Assembly: GCF_019175285.1 (NCBI RefSeq)
Contig: NC_056528.1
Span: 13,197,961 to 13,261,960 of the forward strand
DNA: 64,000 nucleotides
Reading direction: 5' to 3'
From: Sceloporus undulatus
Taxonomy: Eukaryota > Chordata > Lepidosauria > Squamata > Phrynosomatidae
Position numbers and translations under genes: made by a program. Every line of letters begins with the position of its first letter. Within the stretch, counting starts at the first letter, position 1. This document shows positions 9,720 to 19,030 of this stretch, one piece after another. Under the pieces are notes generated by a model. The model worked only from the letters and a program-made list of their open reading frames with translations. It did no database searches and had not been told where the DNA came from.

Positions 9720-10039
9720 TGATTTGAGAAACCCATGTTTTTCTTCTCATTCATTGAGAACTTGAGAAAAAAAATTTCGTTCCACAAGTCCCCCTTTCAA
9801 AAGGTGATTTCTTCTCTCCCTTTCAGTAGCTAGCCAAATATTTTTCACAGATTTCCCGAATGACAATAAAAGACAATTTGAACATTTACGCTCATTACTT
9901 TGCATTTCAAACTCCATTGCCATGTCAAAAGGAAGTTTAGCAGATGCTTAAAGAACATTCCTTTGCTTGAAAAAACCTGAAGGCACACACACAAAAGGGG
10001 GAAAAAGCCCAGTCTCAACAAATAAACTGTGATTGAAGC

Positions 10040-10110
10040 CCCAGCAAGAAATGGTAGAGTTGGGGGAACCCTCAAGGACCATCCAGTCCAACCCCCTTCT
10101 GCTATGAAGT
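10040..10110 (-). mobile_element. CR1-type 3' end, minus strand
   Basis: Minus strand reads GGGGGTTGGACTGGATGGTC then CTTGAGGGTTCCCCCAACTC, the CR1 3' terminal block, similar to the copy at 4808. Confidence 0.6.
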
Positions 10111-10249
10111 AATACATAGGAATACATGGGATCCTAGAGGACATGTAGTCTGACCCATGTTCAACATCAGGATGGTACTGGAAGATGGGACAAACCAAGG
10201 GTTTTCTTGGCATAAAGAGGAGTTTTGCCATGGGCTGCCCCTGACGCTG

Positions 10250-10593
10250 AGACAGTGTGACCCTCACAGATGAGGAGGAGAGGGATGGAGTGCCAAATGG
10301 CAATGCTCTTCTGCCAAGCAGGAATCCTCAAGAAGGAGCGGAGTGGGGTGCAACGGCAGGAATTGTGCCATGGATAAAACCTAGCATTCAAAGGGATTGC
10401 CAGGGGTCATCCAACCCCCCCCCTTCTACTGAAGGATACCTAGGAGTCGGAGTTGAAGTGAGAGCATGTCAATTGCCTAAATCACCCAGTGGAATTTCTA
10501 TGGTGAACTGGAGGCTAGAGTCCTGATCCCAGCTCAGCCATGTAAATCCACAGGGTGACATTGGGTAGTCCACATTCTGCACTCTCCTTGCCA

Positions 10594-10641
<48 letters not shown>

Positions 10642-10880
10642 GCATGACCTTAGCATCACCATGGGAGAGGTGCAGAGAGAGAGGTTGAGAGAGTGTGACC
10701 CTCACAAAAGAGAAGAAGGGGCAGGGTGGGGTGCAATGGCAGGAATTCTGCCATGATGGATAAAACCTAGCATTCAAAGGGATTCCAAGGGGTCATCCAA
10801 CCACTCCCCCCTTCTACCATGACTTGGAGTTGAAGCTGAGAGCATGTCAATTGCCTGAGGTCAGCCAGTGTTGAGTCCTA
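10250..10880 (+). repeat. Direct duplication of about 190-250 bp around a (TTA)n
   Basis: 10250-10500 and 10690-10880 are direct copies: TGTGACCCTCACA, then GGGGTGCAA(C/T)GGCAGGAATT, GATAAAACCTAGCATTCAAA, GGGGTCATCCAACC and GAGAGCATGTCAATTGCCT occur in both, in order. The spacer holds a SINE-like piece and the microsatellite 10593-10641. The 3' part of each copy resembles a SINE body. Confidence 0.8.
10593..10641. repeat. (TTA)n microsatellite
   Basis: About 16 uninterrupted ATT units. Confidence 0.95.
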
Positions 10881-11064
10881 ACACATTATCCATTTGCATT
10901 GATCGGTATTCTGCCAAAGTTGTCAATACTTACTTATTTGAGGAAAGCCGAGAGGAGTTCTTCATATGGCGATGGTCCAGGGCCGTGAATTGCAGGGAAG
11001 GCAGCTGCGTGTGTGGTTTTGGGGCTGTTCCTTCCCCGCAGGGAGCATCCCTGCGGCCGGAGTC

Positions 11065-11250
11065 AGTGTCCATCGTACGGAAGGCTTGCTGTGGGGCATC
11101 CTTCAGTGGTTGGATCCAGCGTCAAAAGAGCCATAGTCCAGAGGCAGAGCACATCCTTGGGTCTGAACTGCCTGCCCCAAGAACCCTGGAAACCTGTGGC
11201 CAGTTAGTGGAAACAACTCTGAGCGAGATCGGCTGGTGCCTTCTCAATGT
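11065..11250 (+). repeat. SINE-like body (AAGACTCC...AACTCTGAGC type)
   Basis: CCAAGAACCCTGGAAACCTG, GGCCAGTTAGTGGAAACAAC and CTGAGCGAGATCGGCTGGTG follow the order of the body of the second SINE family (see 1329-1497), here on the plus strand and diverged. The tRNA head is not clear. Confidence 0.5.
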
Positions 11251-11352
11251 TTGGCAGATTTGCCAAGACTGCCCTGGCCAGATCTGGGAGAAGGATACTT
11301 GCAACCTGCCTCCTCCTCAATATGTGAAACTGCTGTGTGTTTGTGTGTGTGA

Positions 11353-11356
11353 GTGA

Positions 11357-11400
<44 letters not shown>

Positions 11401-11401
11401 A
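11353..11401 (+). repeat. (GAAA)n microsatellite
   Basis: About 12 GAAA units, about 130 bp upstream of the exon at 11535, so it lies in the last intron of that gene. Confidence 0.95.
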
Positions 11402-11534
11402 AACTGTCCTTTGCTTCTTGTTACATCTCCCTTCCCCAATTGTACTTTTTATCCAGCACAGTTTTAATGATCAATATGGACTCAATGACAAGGTAATTGA
11501 GCTTTTCACTGTCTCTCCCATCTCTGTTTTCTAG

Positions 11535-11711
11535 GGACCCCAATGGCGCTGGGCTGGTGAACTGGCCCCATATGATCAGAACGAGCAATATTGGAAAATC
11601 AGCTTAAAGCAAAAGGTTGCAAAGAAACTGAAAGAGAAACAAGTTCGTTTCTGGACCAAGACCCTGCCTGGAAAAATTGCAGAAAGTAAAGCCGGGCACA
11701 TTGAGTTGTAA
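11535..11711 (+). CDS. Terminal coding exon of an unidentified gene
   Basis: A strong 3' splice site (long pyrimidine tract ending TGTTTTCTAG) is followed by 58 open codons and a TAA at 11709-11711. The peptide has a protein-like composition: an aromatic start (GPQWRWAGELAPYDQNEQYW), a lysine-rich amphipathic middle (KQKVAKKLKEKQ) and a C-terminus KTLPGKIAESKAGHIEL. It is not in a repeat and does not look like chance sequence. I do not recognise the family; the basic helix could fit a small mitochondrial or ribosome-associated protein, but that is a guess. Upstream exons are not found; those would lie on the plus strand at lower coordinates or outside the window. If the preceding intron is not phase 0 the first codon would be shared. 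Confidence 0.55.
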   Translation, partial: GPQWRWAGELAPYDQNEQYWKISLKQKVAKKLKEKQVRFWTKTLPGKIAESKAGHIEL

Positions 11712-11802
11712 ACGCCTTGTTTGCAGGCTCCCTTCAATTCCCCAATTTGTGTTTAGCCAAGTTGGAAATGGAAACCAAAGAGTTTGCTATTTAGAAGCCA
11801 GG

Positions 11803-12027
11803 GATTAAGGACCTAGGAGACAGGCTAAAATAAAGCTGCTTTGGGTCACTTTGAAGGCATGCTGTTGTTTAAATGACAGATGCGTCTTAAGTGGCCAGAA
11901 GCTGCTGTACCTTAGGACCGGAGCGTGGCTTTGGCATGGCTTCCGGCCTCCTAGGACCCAATATACCCCCAAAGCGACCTGAAGAAGCTTTATTTTGGCC
12001 CGTCTGTTTGGGCCCTAAGTGCTTAAG
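11803..12027. mobile_element. Palindromic MITE (AATAAAGCTGCTT type) behind the terminal exon
   Basis: The left end (GGCTAAAATAAAGCTGCTTT, GGGTCACTTTGA) and the complement of the right end (GGGCCAAAATAAAGCTTCTT, CAGGTCGCTTTGG) pair over roughly 60 bp, and the inner parts also mirror. A half copy lies at 26165-26290. The left end supplies an AATAAA at 11829-11834, 118 bp after the stop codon of the 11535 exon, which could act as its polyadenylation signal. Confidence 0.75.
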
Positions 12028-14028
12028 GTAGCCTTGGAGAGATGGAGGGAGAGGAAGGGCATGGAGAGGGATGGCAGCACCCTCGGCTCCTTGGCCAAAG
12101 GTGATTTCTAAAGCGCTGGCAGACAAAAGCAACAGAAGAGGAAGGCCAAAAGAAAACAGGTGAAACGTAACTCATTGCAGATGTTAGTGCCTTTACATTA
12201 ATTTGTGATGCAAAGTTAAATGGAATCTCTGGGCAGCTTTATAGAACAATTTCTGTTAATTAATATAACCTGAAGAAAAGTTTCTGCTGTTTCTGTTTTC
12301 TGACTTTTGAACATAATGAAATCACAGCACACTATGCGCCAAAGAAAGCAGAGTGTTCTTAAACTTTAGCTTTATAGCTGCAGCTGACATTTCTCCCCAA
12401 CTGCCTCCGAAAACTCCTGCCACAGTAAATTCAAGCTAAGAAGCCCTTTGGTTTTCGGGCGTTTGGCTAAGATCCTTCAGTCTGTTGCCCCCAGAAACAC
12501 GGTGACTTCCTTCAGTGCCTTCCAGACAGTCTCTGCAAAGCCAGCTGCCCCTTTCTTAGGCAGAGGACGCTGCATTGATCAAGAGGTCCCTCTTAGTTGG
12601 AATCTGGGCCTCAAAGGACATTCCTTGTCTGTCGCTGATGGAGCCGCAGTGCTCTTGCCTCTCCTCCAATGCTTTTGCCCTTGGCTGCCAAGAAGGGGCT
12701 GAAGCTCTGCCTGTGTTAAGATCCCTCCAGACCATCTTAACTAACAACCAGGATGATCATGTCTGAGATAAAGTGTAGGCCACTGGCTCTGACATTGTGG
12801 CAGGAGTCCTTTCAAACTGCGAAGAAGGAATGGGAAGCCACAGAGAGCCTGGCTTTGGCGATGGCATGCCAGCAAAATTGGCTAAATGGAGAAGAGACAC
12901 AGGGATCTCTGTGGACTAATATCAACTTCTCTCATTGAAATCCTAAATTACACACCCATAAGGGCTGGCTTGTGATATTAACAAAGCAATAATCAAATAA
13001 TGAATAGCATAATAGGTGATGGGTGGACAGGAAAACCAAATGGCGACTGCCTAAAAGTTACGATGCGGCGCTTTGAGCCTTGGACTAGGGCTCTGGAGAC
13101 CAGGGCCAAAGAAACCTGCCAAGGAGCCTGGAGCTATCCATACTCTGCTGGCCCCAGAAAACCCCCACCACCCACCTTCAGAGCCCCCCCTTGAGGTGGG
13201 TATTGGGGGGTAGGACAGCGTCTCCTGCCAGGTTCCCCTCCCCACCATTTAAGGGCAGCATCAGAAGGACCCCCCCTCAACCCTGAGGCCCCTTTGCCCT
13301 CGGACCAGGGGTTCAAATCCCCCCTGCCCCCCATGGACCACTAAATCTCAGCTTAATCCTGGAGCCCTTTTCCTGCAGGGCTGCTGCTGCTGCCAGAAGG
13401 GGGCGCGAGGGAGCAGGGGAGGCAGTGCTTCCTAGGCTTCTGGAGGGAGAAATGCTTAGCTTAAGTTTCCTGCTGAGCCTGAGCTTTCTGCTTGGTTTGG
13501 TGATTCAAGGCCTGGCTGGGAGACCTTTTGGTCAGGACTTTGAACCTCGTATTCTCCCCCCCCCCCCCTTAGTGCAGCCACTGAATCTCAGCTTTAAGCC
13601 TACCTGCAAGGGCTGTCAGGTAATGGCATCCAGAAGTCCATTAAATAAAATACAAGTCAGAATTTGAACTCTCTCAACAGCAGGATCAGCAACCCTTCTG
13701 ATATATATACATATATGTATGTACACATACATGGAAGTGCCAAGGGCAGAGGCATCCCTCACAGGGCAAAGCCAAGGGCCCTTTCTTTTCTCCTCCTCCT
13801 CTTCCGTCCAGCTGTAAGTCTTTCTAGCAGCATTGGCATCAATGGAGGACGGAGAGAGGGATGCAGGAAAAGAGCCTCCTTTTGCAAAGCCCAGTGGCCA
13901 CTGCTTCTTATTTCTCTTGGGAGAATATATGCATGTGTCTGTCTTCATGTCACTGATGGGAATTGCTCTTGAATGTTTTTCACCTTTGAAATGATTATGA
14001 GGAGGATGCTCCATGTGCAAAGAGGGAG
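12028..14028. other. Largely unique 2-kb stretch without a supported gene
   Basis: Nothing coding could be supported on either strand. 12170-12330 is AT-rich single-copy sequence. 13070-13110 resembles a SINE head (TTGGACTAGGGCTCTGGAGA). 13560-13570 is a C run. 13683-13725 is a TATA/CA microsatellite. Short frames flanking these look incidental. Confidence 0.4.
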
Positions 14029-14130
14029 GCCACGCCCCTCAGGAATAGGCAGCCAATGGGAGCAGAGGAAGGTGCAGGGAAAAGGAAGGATGCCACACCC
14101 CTGAGGAACAGGGAGCCGATGGGACAATCA
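14029..14130 (+). repeat. Two-copy tandem repeat with CCAAT-like boxes
   Basis: GCCACGCCCCTCAGGAATAG...AGCCAATGGGA and GCCACACCCCTGAGGAACAG...AGCCGATGGGA are direct copies about 60 bp apart. CCACGCCC and AGCCAAT resemble KLF and NF-Y sites, but no transcript start is evident. Confidence 0.55.
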
Positions 14131-14864
14131 GTGGATCTGCAGATGACTGTCTGGAACCCACACTTTTGTTTCCCAATAGGGAAAACATTCGGGGGAGCTG
14201 GGTCAGCCATTTAACAAACACTACAAATCCCAGGTCTCTGTTGCATGGAGAGAGCCATTGCGGCTGGAGCAACTGGTGTTGGAGGTCGCTCCTTTTTGGG
14301 GTTCCTTAAATTCCAGGGCTCCCTAAAAATGTGGATTGTAAATTAAATTAATTTAGCAGAATTCTTTTTTGACTTAATTTATTAAATTCACTTTTGATAC
14401 ATTTCCCATCGCGCCATTTAGATAATGAATCCCGAATTGGACTGAGTCTTAGTCCCTGAGAGCAGCTCCATTGCACTTAGACTGCGTGCAAATGATTTGT
14501 TACTAACTTTGGGCCTCATGAATTCAAAGACACGAATCAAAGTGATATTCCTAACTAAAATAAACCGTTTGAAACATCATCATCAACATCATCAGTTTTA
14601 TTAATGTTTGGTATCTTCCAAACCAAGAGTGGATCAAGGGCCTCTTTCTCTTGAACTTCATGGTCTCTTAGGAGACTTGTCTTTTTGCCGCTTTGCTTAA
14701 CTCTTGCATCATGCGATTAATACGGTTTCTTGTTATAAATAATTCCTTCACATTAATAAAGCTGCAGACTTGCAAAATGAAAATGAAAGAACAAGAACTC
14801 ATGCAATCTCCAAAGAAAAAGGTAATTCTTAAGCGAATAAGCATTCTTAAGCATTCAGTATAAG

Positions 14865-15510
14865 CTCCTGCTGTTGATGTTTAAAGCCCTCCATGGGCTG
14901 CCCCTCCTTACTTATCAGACCTTCTTTCTCCTCTCCTTCCCACTCTGTTGTTCCCTCCGTTCTGGTAGTCAAGATCTGCTGTCCCAGCCCAGGATTTCCT
15001 CTGCCCCATCCCAGATTCGCCCCTTTTCACTCGCTGCCCCTCACTCCTGGAACCTTCTTCCTCCACAAGCAAGAGCCATCACTTCTTTAACCAGCTTCAA
15101 AACGGAGTTGAAGACCATCCTGTTCAGAGAAGCCTTCCCAGGCATTGCATAATTGTCGCTTACTATTTGATGTTCTCTTGGTGCCTGTTTATCGAACCAT
15201 TTCCTGTATTGCTATGTATTGTATATGTATTATCCTACTTGAGAGTATGTATTTTCCCTGGATGAAGATTAACCTTCCATTTTGAAGCCAAGCCCTCCCT
15301 CCAGTCCATCTGCCTTGGTCCAGGCCTCGGAGGTAGAGAGGAACTGCTGGACTTCTTACCCTTTCCCTCCACCACTCCCTTCTCCTTTTGTGTCGTGTCT
15401 TTTTAGATTGTAAGCCTGAGGGCAGGGAACCGTCTAACTAAAAGATTGCATGTACAGTGCTGTGTAAATTTACGGTGCTTTATAAAGGTTAATAATAATA
15501 ATAATAATAA
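14865..15510 (+). mobile_element. LINE 3' portion (CR1/L2-like), C-terminus and tail
   Basis: The frame from about 14870 reads MFKALHGLP, LLSQPRISSAPSQIR, FSLAAPHSWNLLP, and TSFKTELKTILFREAF. The KALHGL, FS(V/L)AAP-x-LWN-x-LP and FK-x-LKT-x-LF motifs are the conserved C-terminal region of CR1/L2-clade ORF2. The 3' untranslated tail includes TTGTAAGCCTGAGGGCAGGG and ends in (TAA)n at about 15490. An inverted tail copy lies at 47226-47590. Confidence 0.85.
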
Positions 15511-16238
15511 AAATTCTACAAACAAAACTGGCAGAACTGACATCTGAACAAATTGAGGGGGGAAATTAAATATATGAAGCAAAAGCGATTTGAATCCGGA
15601 AATAAAAACTGGAAAATTATTAGTGTGAGATAAGAAAACCCAGTTTCCAATTTGTTGAGCCTTTTTTAAGAAGGACTTAATCAAACCAATAATCAGATGA
15701 AAGCACAATAGCCATATTTATTTGAGCAAAACCATCAATTCTGCAGAATAGGGTGCAATCAATCAATCGGCCAAAATAAGCAAAGACAGAGAGAGCATGT
15801 GTTTACAAAGATTTCGTGTCTTATTTATACAGTTCTTGATATCATCCTTTTTGTCATCACATTTTCCATTGGCCAGATCAAAACACAGGATTCATCTTAA
15901 GACCTCCTTTACATGTATGTACATCACCACCCACATCATACATCGCATGGCCATTCATTTAGTCATTATAGGTTCACAGGTGAGTTCTAATGTTCATCCA
16001 TTTATTAGGCATATGCTCAGTTAGAAACTTTTGTGGCCTTTAAGTCACCCTTCTATAAAAAAAAAATACTCTTGTCGATTAGTGAGAATAAACAGTATAC
16101 TAGTCATTTTAATAGTCTTAATATAGCCAAAAATATTAATGTGAGGGTCAAGGAAATGTACTGTCTAAACAGTAAGGCATAGTTCATACAATAACAATAA
16201 CAATAGTAAGCAAGCTTTGGCATTAATGCTTGATAGTA
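15511..16238. other. AT-rich body of the inverted duplication, family unknown
   Basis: No coding region seen. The segment is present only here and in inverted form at about 46514-47225. It may belong to the same mobile element as the neighbouring LTR-like or L1 piece, or be host DNA carried along. Confidence 0.4.
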
Positions 16239-16485
16239 TGTAAGGAGGAGGCCTTTCTGGGGATGATGGAAGGCAGGCAGGAGTCAAAGATGCTCAAGGT
16301 CCAAACTGGAGCCTTAATGACAGACTGATAGGGAAAGTGCCAAACCCAAGGTTATCCCCTGTTTGCTGGAATGCTAAATGCTATATAGGACTACTCCCTG
16401 CTTTGTTCCCCTGCGTTAGCACATGCATTAAACACCATCTGAACCATGGACTGAGTCTGGAGTCTTCTCACCGGTGAGCATCACA
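16239..16485 (+). mobile_element. LTR-like fossil, about 245 bp
   Basis: The segment starts TGTAAGGAGG and ends near GGTGAGCATCACA, has a short purine-pyrimidine balanced body with a TATA-like block (GCTATATAGGA) and a splice-donor-like end, all usual for a solo LTR of a retrovirus-like element. The same piece occurs inverted at 46271-46513. No internal gene region flanks it. Family and age are unclear; treated as an old remnant. Confidence 0.4.
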
Positions 16486-16744
16486 TAAAAAGCTTATCTA
16501 AAAACTATTTCTGTTACTTACTTACATTATTATAAAATTCTGTTTCAGTCAAAGGGCCTCAGCTGACCTTTATTCAGTCCCATTAGATATATTGATTATA
16601 GTAAGTATATATGTATATATGTAGTTCTATACTATCTATATATGTAACCTAATTATAGAATACGATTATATAATCCTTTCTACTCTAGTCATGTGTTTCT
16701 AACTATTTTGCTAAATTCTACGTGTTTGATTCAAATCCGTTTCT

Positions 16745-17119
16745 CTCAATTAGCTTTCAAAATTAGAAAATATAGGGGAAAGAAAATAATTTCTGAAACG
16801 AGGAAAGGGGACAAATTAATTACAAATCAGAATCAGATTGAAAAATTATTCCTAAAGTATTATAAAGAATTATTTCAAATACCAAAGACAGAAAAAGTAA
16901 AAATAGACAATATTTGGAAAAGCAAAATATAATAAAATTTAAAAAGGAACAGAAAGAACAATTGATGGATCCTTTGTTACAAATAATGAAGGAGAGCGCA
17001 GAAGGTAAAATACCCCAAACATGGATGCAATCAGATATAATACTAATACCAAAAGAAGAAAAGGTTTTAACAGAATTAAAGCATTATAGACCAATTTCAC
17101 TGTTAAATTCAGATGATAA
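16745..17119 (+). mobile_element. L1-like LINE ORF2 fragment (left copy)
   Basis: Frames give RKYRGKKIISETRKGDKL, then FLKYYKELFQIPK, and after a frame change MDPLLQIMKESAEGKIPQ, IILIPKEEKV and HYRPISLLNSD. The order linker, then IP-x-(T/S)W, ILIPK and YRPISLLN is that of the L1 reverse-transcriptase N-terminus. Frameshifted and cut by the gap at 17120. Confidence 0.85.
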
Positions 17120-17219
17120 NNNNNNNNNNNNNNNNNNNNNNNNNNNNNNNNNNNNNNNNNNNNNNNNNNNNNNNNNNNNNNNNNNNNNNNNNNNNNNNNN
17201 NNNNNNNNNNNNNNNNNNN
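17120..17219. other. Assembly gap (100 N)
   Basis: Gap of unknown size at the inner end of the left inverted arm. Confidence 0.99.
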
Positions 17220-17246
17220 TGTCAGAGAACGCTTTGGGGCCACATT

Positions 17247-17588
17247 GGACTACAGTTCCCAGGCTTCCCTAGCCCTAGGCCAAGGCAGGACTAAAGTTCC
17301 CAGGCTTCCCTAGCCCTGGGCCAAGGCAGGACTACGGTTCCCAGGCTTATTCCCTAGCCCTGGGCCAAGGCAGGACTACACTTCCCAGGCTTATTCCCTA
17401 GCCCTGGGCCAAGGCAGGACCGCGGTTCCCAGGCTTCCCTAGCCCTGGACCAAGGCAGGACTGCAGTTCCCAGGCTTCCCTAGCCCTGGGCCAAGGCAGG
17501 ACTGCAGTTCCCAGGCTTCCCTAGTCCTGGACCAAGGCACAGGACTACGGTTCCCAGGCTTATTCTTCAGCCCTGGGCCAAGGCAGGA
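17247..17588 (+). repeat. Minisatellite, 8 copies of 41-44 bp
   Basis: Each unit has GGACTACAGTTCCCAGGCTT, (ATT)CCCTAGCCCTGG and GCCAAGGCA. Three units share an extra TATTC block. The unit matches, in order, an internal segment of the MITE family at 57442-57638 (ACGACAGTTCCCAGGACTCC, then CTAGGACTCAGCCAGGGCA). Each unit also contains an ACTACAGTTCCCAG block that resembles the ZNF143 site. Confidence 0.95.
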
Positions 17589-17768
17589 CCTTTTCCAGAG
17601 TGTGTTTGGGCCCTTGTTTTCCTCCTGGAGTCCCGCTGTTGGGAGGGAGGTAGGATAGGAATACATGGCAGTAACATGTCTGAGGCTGGGGCTGAGAGAG
17701 TGTGACTTGCTGGGAATGGTGTTCATACGGTCAGGTATTCCCTCCTCTGCTTCTCTGCCAGGGCCTCC

Positions 17769-18080
17769 CTATGTTCCTGACGATGGGGCTGCAGCCCAAG
17801 TGCCCAGCAGCCAGGGAAGGACTGCAGGACCCATCCTCCCCCCATAGACCGGGGCGCCCCACGAGGCCAAGCCGGAAACTGCAGGCGGCGGCGGCGGCGG
17901 CGGCAGAGAGGAGCCTGAGGCCAGTCCTGGAGACTGCCATCCTGGGAGACCGCGGCCGTTCTGCCTGGAGGAGGCTGGAGAGCCCGTGCCTGCGGGGCTT
18001 CCGGGGCCAGGCTTGTCCGGAGGGCCCCTCAGGAGCAGGCATAGCCCCAGAAGGACACACACAGGGCCGCCAAGGCCACC
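17769..18080 (-). CDS. Candidate second exon, hydrophobic then proline-rich
   Basis: Behind a long pyrimidine tract ending CTCGCCTTGCAG the minus strand is open for about 100 codons: GGLGGPVCVLLGLCLLLRG (a possible membrane segment), then GPPDKPGPGSPAGTGSPA and a Pro-run coded by (CCG)n. A short basic head, one membrane segment and a Pro/Gly/Ser stem would fit a type II membrane protein, but the frame could equally be a composition effect in a CpG island. If joined to the 18134 exon the intron would be 53 bp, shorter than most vertebrate introns. Confidence 0.2.
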   Translation of the reverse strand, partial: GGLGGPVCVLLGLCLLLRGPPDKPGPGSPAGTGSPASSRQNGRGLPGWQSPGLASGSSLPPPPPPPAVSGLASWGAPVYGGRMGPAVLPWLLGTWAAAPSSGT

Positions 18081-18312
18081 CTGCAAGGCGAGCAGAGAGA
18101 GGGGGGGAGAGAGAGAGACACAGCGGCACTTACCCGTTCCTGGTCCAGTCTCTCCTTCGGGGCGAGGAGCCTCAGCGTCTTCGCGGCTCCCGCCAACGCC
18201 CTCCGCATTTAAAGGCGGCCTCCCGTCGTCCCCCGCGCGCAGCCAGCCAATGAGGAGCCTCCCTCGGCGCCCTCGCCCCGCTTAGCCCCGCCCCAGTCCT
18301 TGGCAGAGGCGG
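17850..18312 (-). promoter_or_regulatory. GC-rich (CpG-island-like) promoter directed to the minus strand
   Basis: The region is CpG-rich compared with surroundings. On the minus strand there are GC boxes (GGGGCGGGGC, near 18280), an ATTGG (inverted CCAAT) at about 18248, and TTTAAA at about 18211, followed by a candidate first exon. The upstream side ends at the gap 18313-18337. Promoter assignment is inferred from composition and motif order. Confidence 0.5.
18134..18208 (-). CDS. Candidate first coding exon of an unknown gene
   Basis: On the minus strand an ATG at 18208 opens 25 codons (MRRALAGAAKTLRLLAPKER, then LDQER) ending exactly at a strong 5' splice site (GAACGG|GTAAGTG). The peptide is Arg/Ala/Leu-rich with few acids, like a mitochondrial targeting N-terminus or a short cytosolic tail. 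The start lies just behind a TTTAAA and GC boxes. The ATG overlaps the TATA-like box, so true initiation could be elsewhere and the exon partly untranslated. The next splice acceptor in the window is only 53 bp away (see 17769-18080). Confidence 0.35.
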
Positions 18313-18337
18313 NNNNNNNNNNNNNNNNNNNNNNNNN
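18313..18337. other. Assembly gap (25 N)
   Basis: 25 N placed in the upstream part of the CpG-rich region. Confidence 0.99.
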
Positions 18338-19030
18338 GGCCCACCGAATAGAGCTCGAGAACACATGCCCCAGTGTTGTAATAGAACGGGCACCCAAAGT
18401 TGGACCCTTGGGTCTTCCCAACGATATGTCCAGTTCCTCGCCGCATGGTTTCGCCGAAGTTCAAGTTTCTGCCAATGAGGAGACCGATGAGACATAAAAG
18501 GATAGTTGGTGCTCTCACAAAGTTTTTAGACTAACAGTTCCCATCACCTCAACAATGGAGTTGTAACAGTGTCATTTACGGAAAATTAGGACAGATAATG
18601 CGAACCAGAGGCATCTCTGAGGGTGTCCCTGGAACTTCTGGTTACCTATTAATTTTGGAGCACAAAAGGAAAAATCGAAATTGATTCCAGACTTTTAGAG
18701 TACTAAAACAATCTTCTGACAACTTGTGTGCCAAGAGTTACCAGCGCTGTTTTCTTTGAAGCAGAAACTAGTGTCTGTAAGACCTTGAAACCCTTTCCAG
18801 AGAAGATTAAAGCAAAGCTCATTTTACAAACTCTGGTTAGTTCCCAGGTTCCTAATTCCCACAAGGTTCAAACACTGTTTTTGAACTATCAGCTTCCACC
18901 GATTAATAAAAGCCACTTTTCTCCCACTTTCTTCCGTCAGCTGCCGGGCTGGCATCAACCTGGCAACTCTTCCATTAAAAGGGAGAAAGAGAAAATCCCT
19001 TTAGGTACCTTGAGGTAAGCCCTTATCTGG
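18338..19030. other. Unannotated, non-repetitive stretch
   Basis: No repeat family seen. The plus strand has a 51-codon frame and the minus strand a 60-codon frame near 18340-18518; neither has an ATG, a splice context or a known domain, so neither is called a gene. Confidence 0.35.

Larger units (their letters stand above)
15120..17119 (+). repeat. Left arm of a 2-kb inverted duplication
   Basis: This arm and 45401-47600 are reverse complements along their length: LINE tail, an AT-rich 0.7-kb segment (with CAAAACTGGCAGAACTGACA near 15525 matched at about 47205), the LTR-like piece, and an L1 fragment, in mirrored order. Differences are scattered single changes and short gaps. Each arm ends at an assembly gap (17120 and 45400). 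Confidence 0.9.

Noticed and set aside
18282-18518. Minus-strand frame with a signal-peptide-like start (MRAPTILLCLIGLL...)
   Set aside because: The first codon is GTG rather than ATG, the frame runs into the gap, and there is no acceptor or donor pattern.
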